Source of the DNA: Nitrospirota bacterium
GTDB lineage: Bacteria; Nitrospirota; Thermodesulfovibrionia; SZUA-242
DNA: 34,977 bases
Direction of reading: 5' to 3'
NCBI GenBank assembly: GCA_003235715.1
Contig: QJVM01000020.1
Coordinates: forward strand, 1 to 34,977
Shown piece after piece: positions 32,279-34,977 of the stretch (its first letter is position 1; each line of letters opens with the position of its first letter). Under the pieces are notes generated by a model, which did no database searches, was not told the origin of the DNA, and saw nothing but the letters and a program-made list of their open reading frames with translations. Both the position numbers and the translations under genes were made by a program.

Positions 32279-34003
32279 ATGGACTATAGCATCCGCATCG
32301 GTGGAGAAGCCGGCCAGGGGATTCAGACGGTGGGGGGCTCCCTGGCCAGGGTTTTTGCCCGCGAGGGCTATCACGTCTTCACGCACCAGGACTACATGTC
32401 CCGCATCCGGGGCGGTCACAACTACTACCAGGTCCGGGTGTCCCATGATACGGTGACAGCATCGCGCGATCGGCTGGACATCATCCTGGCCATGGACCGC
32501 GCCACGATCGAGAACCACCGGCCGTTCCTGAACAAAGGCGGCCTGATCATTTATGACGCAGATACCGTGGGTAAAACCTTCGAAGGAGACGAGTTTCTTC
32601 ACGTCCCCCTTGAGAAACTGGCCGTAGAAAACGGGGGCGATAAGATCATGGCCAACGCCGTGGCCGTGGGCGCGGTCCTTGGGGTGCTTGACCTGCCTGT
32701 TGACCCCTTTGTCCGTATCCTGAAGGAAACCCTGAAGAAGAAGGGCGAAGAGGTCATTCACGGAAACGAGGCTGCCGCCCGGGCAGGGGCCGTCTTTGTT
32801 CAGGGTTTCGCGGATCGGCTCGGCTGCTTCAGGCTGAAACCCTCCGGCCGAGAAGCCAGGATGCTCATCGATGGCGCCAGCGCCATCGGGTTGGGAGCCC
32901 TGCTCTCCGGCTGCAAGTTCTACTCGGCTTACCCCATGACCCCCTCCACGGGCATCATGAATTTTCTGGCCGGTATGGCGGAAAGACATGGCCTGATCGT
33001 GGAACAGGCCGAGGATGAGATTGCCGCCATCAATATGGCGCTCGGGGCCTCCTATGCCGGGGTGCGCGCGATGACCGGGACCTCGGGCGGCGGTTTCGCC
33101 CTTATGCAGGAGGGCCTGTCCCTGGCCGGCATGACCGAGACCCCCATTGTGATTGCCGAAATGCAGCGGCCCGGTCCGGCCACCGGGCTCCCCACGCGAA
33201 CGGAACAGGCCGACCTCCTGTTCATCGTGCACGGGGGGCATGGAGAGTTTCCGCGGGTGGTCTTCACCCCCGGCACACCCGAGCAGGCCTTCTATCTCAC
33301 CCACAAGGCCTTTGAACTGGCCGAGAAGTACCAGATTCCGGTCTTCATCCAGGGCGACCAGTACCTGGGGGATTGCGAATGGACCCTGGAGGGTCTCGAC
33401 CTGAACCGCATGGTCCTCACAGATCATCGGGTTCGCGGCCGGGCCCTGAAGAATCTGCCCTCTTACAAGCGCTACACGCACACCGGCACAGGGGTGTCTC
33501 CCCTGGCCATTCCAGGCAGTTCCAGGCACCTGGTCGTGGTGGACAGTGATGAACACGACGAAGACGGTCACATCATCGAGGATGCGGAAACACGCTCACG
33601 CATGATGGAGAAGCGCTTGTTCCGGAAGTGGCCCCTGATACGAAACGAGATATCTCCACCCACGACCTACGGGCATGACAACCCCGAGGTGGTGCTCGTT
33701 GGATACGGTTCCACCTACGGCGTAATGAAAGAGGCAGTGGACCAGTTGGGCCGCCGGACGTCCGTGGCCATGCTTCATTTCAGCGAGGTCTACCCCCTGC
33801 CTCCCGAGGCCGGTTTCCATTACATGAACTTTCTGCAAAAGGCCGGCACAACGATCTGTATCGAAAACAACGCCACCGGGCAGTTTGCAAGACTCCTGAG
33901 GGCAGAGACCGGGTTCGTGTTCTCCGGCCATATCAACCGTTACGACGGCCGTCCCTTTACCGTGGAATCCCTGCTGGAGAAGGTCCATGACTACACCGGA
34001 TGA
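32279..34003 (+). CDS. korA: 2-oxoacid:ferredoxin oxidoreductase, fused gamma-alpha subunit (KorA-like)
   Basis: A 574-residue subunit of a 2-oxoacid:acceptor oxidoreductase, probably 2-oxoglutarate:ferredoxin oxidoreductase, which makes the acyl-CoA, CO2 and reduced ferredoxin. The first 190 residues are the gamma domain (IRIGGEAGQGIQTVGGSLA, QDYMSRIRGGHNYYQVR); the alpha domain follows (SGCKFYSAYPMTPSTGIMNF, EDEIAAINMALGASYAGVRAMTGTSGGGF, LPTRTEQADLLF). Such gamma-alpha fusions pair with a separate beta subunit, found directly downstream with a 17-bp overlap. The ATG at 32279 is used instead of a TTG at 32270. No ferredoxin-type delta subunit is in the window. The substrate (2-oxoglutarate, pyruvate or another 2-oxoacid) is not certain. 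Confidence 0.93.
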   Translation: MDYSIRIGGEAGQGIQTVGGSLARVFAREGYHVFTHQDYMSRIRGGHNYYQVRVSHDTVTASRDRLDIILAMDRATIENHRPFLNKGGLIIYDADTVGKTFEGDEFLHVPLEKLAVENGGDKIMANAVAVGAVLGVLDLPVDPFVRILKETLKKKGEEVIHGNEAAARAGAVFVQGFADRLGCFRLKPSGREARMLIDGASAIGLGALLSGCKFYSAYPMTPSTGIMNFLAGMAERHGLIVEQAEDEIAAINMALGASYAGVRAMTGTSGGGFALMQEGLSLAGMTETPIVIAEMQRPGPATGLPTRTEQADLLFIVHGGHGEFPRVVFTPGTPEQAFYLTHKAFELAEKYQIPVFIQGDQYLGDCEWTLEGLDLNRMVLTDHRVRGRALKNLPSYKRYTHTGTGVSPLAIPGSSRHLVVVDSDEHDEDGHIIEDAETRSRMMEKRLFRKWPLIRNEISPPTTYGHDNPEVVLVGYGSTYGVMKEAVDQLGRRTSVAMLHFSEVYPLPPEAGFHYMNFLQKAGTTICIENNATGQFARLLRAETGFVFSGHINRYDGRPFTVESLLEKVHDYTG

Positions 34004-34838
34004 ATTCAAGGGCCAGGAAACCGCCTGGTGTCCCGGGTGCGGGAATTTCGGGATTCTGACTGCGCTCAAGCGGAGCCTGGTTGAAACCGGCCTTCGACCT
34101 CACGAGATCACCATCGTGTCCGGCATTGGCCAGGCGGCCAAGCTGCCCCACTACATCAAATGCAATGCCTTCAACGGCCTTCACGGCCGGGCGCTGCCCG
34201 TGGCCACCGGCATTGCCCTGGCGAACCATGGCCTGCGCGTTCTGGTGACCACCGGAGACGGGGATTGTTATGGCGAGGGCGGAAACCACCTTCTTCACGC
34301 GATTCGCAGAAACGTGAACCTCAAGGTCTTTGTCCACAACAATCAGGTATACGGGCTGACCAAGGGTCAGGCCTCGCCCACCTCCGAGGAAGGCATGGTC
34401 ACCAAGGTTCAGCGCCAGGGCGTCCTCTCGGGCCAGGAAAACCCGTTGGCCCTGGCCATTGCCCTCGACTGCAGTTTTGTGGCCCGGGGCTTTGCCGGCG
34501 ACCCGGCCCGTCTCCAGTCCCTCATGGGGGCGGCCCTGCAGCACAAGGGTTTTGCCCTGTTGGATATTCTTCAGCCCTGTGTGTCCTTCAATCATTTGAA
34601 TACGTACGAGTGGTACAAGTCCCGCCTCTACCCGCTGGAAGAAGACTACGATCCGAGGGACCGTATAAAGGCCTTTGCCAGGGCGCTCGAATGGGGGGAC
34701 CGTATCCCGACAGGAATCTTCTATGTAAACGACCGGCCGCTGTTTGAGGAACGTCTGAAGGTTCTCAAACAAGGCCCGCTCGTGAGTCAGCGAACCGACC
34801 TGAAGAAAGCCGGTGAGGAAATCCGTGCCTTCTACTAA
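33987..34838 (+). CDS. korB: 2-oxoacid:ferredoxin oxidoreductase, TPP-binding beta subunit (KorB-like)
   Basis: A 283-residue beta subunit holding thiamine pyrophosphate and one [4Fe-4S] cluster. WCPGCGNFG gives C15 and C18; the TPP-Mg motif is GDGDCYGEGGNHLLHAIRRN (90-109), then NNQVYGLTKGQASPTS, and LQPCVSFN carries C198. In most homologues the motif at 46-50 is GIGCS, whose Cys is a cluster ligand; here it reads GIGQA (Q49), though C59 lies nearby. The C-terminal part is complete. It begins inside the last 17 bp of korA. A probable terminator follows. Confidence 0.94.
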   Translation: MTTPDEFKGQETAWCPGCGNFGILTALKRSLVETGLRPHEITIVSGIGQAAKLPHYIKCNAFNGLHGRALPVATGIALANHGLRVLVTTGDGDCYGEGGNHLLHAIRRNVNLKVFVHNNQVYGLTKGQASPTSEEGMVTKVQRQGVLSGQENPLALAIALDCSFVARGFAGDPARLQSLMGAALQHKGFALLDILQPCVSFNHLNTYEWYKSRLYPLEEDYDPRDRIKAFARALEWGDRIPTGIFYVNDRPLFEERLKVLKQGPLVSQRTDLKKAGEEIRAFY

Positions 34839-34866
34839 GTGATCGGGAAGTCCGCCCTGGAATTCC

Positions 34867-34896
34867 GGCCCCTCGTGTTTTCACAAGAGGCCCTTT
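34867..34896 (+). terminator. candidate terminator after korB
   Basis: GGCCCCTCGTG (34867-34877) pairs with CACAAGAGGCC (34882-34892) at 9 of 11 positions around a TTTT loop, followed by CTTT. It lies 28 nt after the korB stop. Confidence 0.5.
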
Positions 34897-34900
34897 CAAA

Positions 34901-34977
34901 ATGAATGACCCCACCCGCAGTAACCGAAGCACCCCCCTTCTTCAGTCCCGCGAGCAGGGCACAACGTCATTCCTCTC
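34901..34977 (+). CDS. possible start of a further gene (cut by window edge)
   Basis: An ATG at 34901 opens a frame that runs without a stop to the window end (25 codons). AGAGG lies 10 nt upstream, but this is also part of the korB terminator stem. Composition (Ser/Thr/Arg) shows no recognisable domain. It may be real or chance. Confidence 0.2.
   Translation, partial: MNDPTRSNRSTPLLQSREQGTTSFL

Noticed and set aside
32255..33571. Long antisense open frame of 438 codons opposite korA
   Set aside because: It is fully opposite a well-supported gene, has no recognisable domain or ribosome site, and such frames are common in GC-rich DNA.

Overview
The window looks like a piece of a GC-rich, anaerobic or microaerophilic Desulfobacterota (deltaproteobacterial) chromosome. 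This is inferred from gene content: large paired-CXXCH multiheme cytochromes, a fused gamma-alpha 2-oxoacid:ferredoxin oxidoreductase, a DsrC-family protein, a DUF4416 protein, a desulforedoxin-like zinc/iron ribbon and a sigma-54-type glnBA operon. There is no rRNA, tRNA, CRISPR, insertion sequence, integrase or phage gene. It reads as ordinary chromosome with several unusual proteins and regulatory regions.

Layout. Positions 1-5500 hold the 3' end of an RluA-type pseudouridine synthase gene, aconitase acnA (minus), a divergent pair for a PagL-like outer-membrane protein and a zinc-ribbon/HEAGH membrane protease, and scpB. Positions 5500-7700 hold a sigma-54 promoter, glnB, glnA and a strong terminator. 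Positions 7700-11300 hold two tandem tRNA methylthiotransferases (miaB, mtaB) and a DksA-family protein with a histone-H1-like tail. Positions 11300-14950 form a minus-strand group, lipA-alaC-(desulforedoxin-like protein with H1-like tail)-dGTPase. Positions 15150-19020 form a minus-strand operon: a 23-heme cytochrome, a TPR protein, and a thioredoxin-fold/TPR protein that has lost both redox cysteines. Positions 19100-25260 hold yihY and a convergent group recN-cysK-yfbR-glcD whose recN promoter carries an 18-bp perfect palindrome. Positions 25300-31000 hold a DUF4416 gene, an SGNH hydrolase, a small tetraheme cytochrome, priA, pcm, an Rrf2 regulator and a small cysteine-containing protein. 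Positions 31150-34900 hold the most unusual stretch: a repeat-flanked promoter, a highly structured 5' leader RNA, a small DsrE-like protein, a DsrC-family protein without its two redox cysteines, and korA/korB with their own promoter and a terminator.

How the genes relate. glnB/glnA form the nitrogen-assimilation module. The acnA, kor and glcD genes feed central carbon oxidation, and kor reduces ferredoxin. The two cytochrome loci point to periplasmic or extracellular electron transfer. recN, priA, scpB, dgt and yfbR belong to DNA repair, replication restart and dNTP control. The best candidates for something undescribed are the riboswitch-like leader in front of the DsrE-like/DsrC-like pair, the Cys-less thioredoxin-TPR protein tied to the 23-heme cytochrome, and the two separate proteins carrying H1-like Lys/Ala tails on either side of the dGTPase gene.

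All calls were made by reading the sequence. No database search, folding program or profile search was run.
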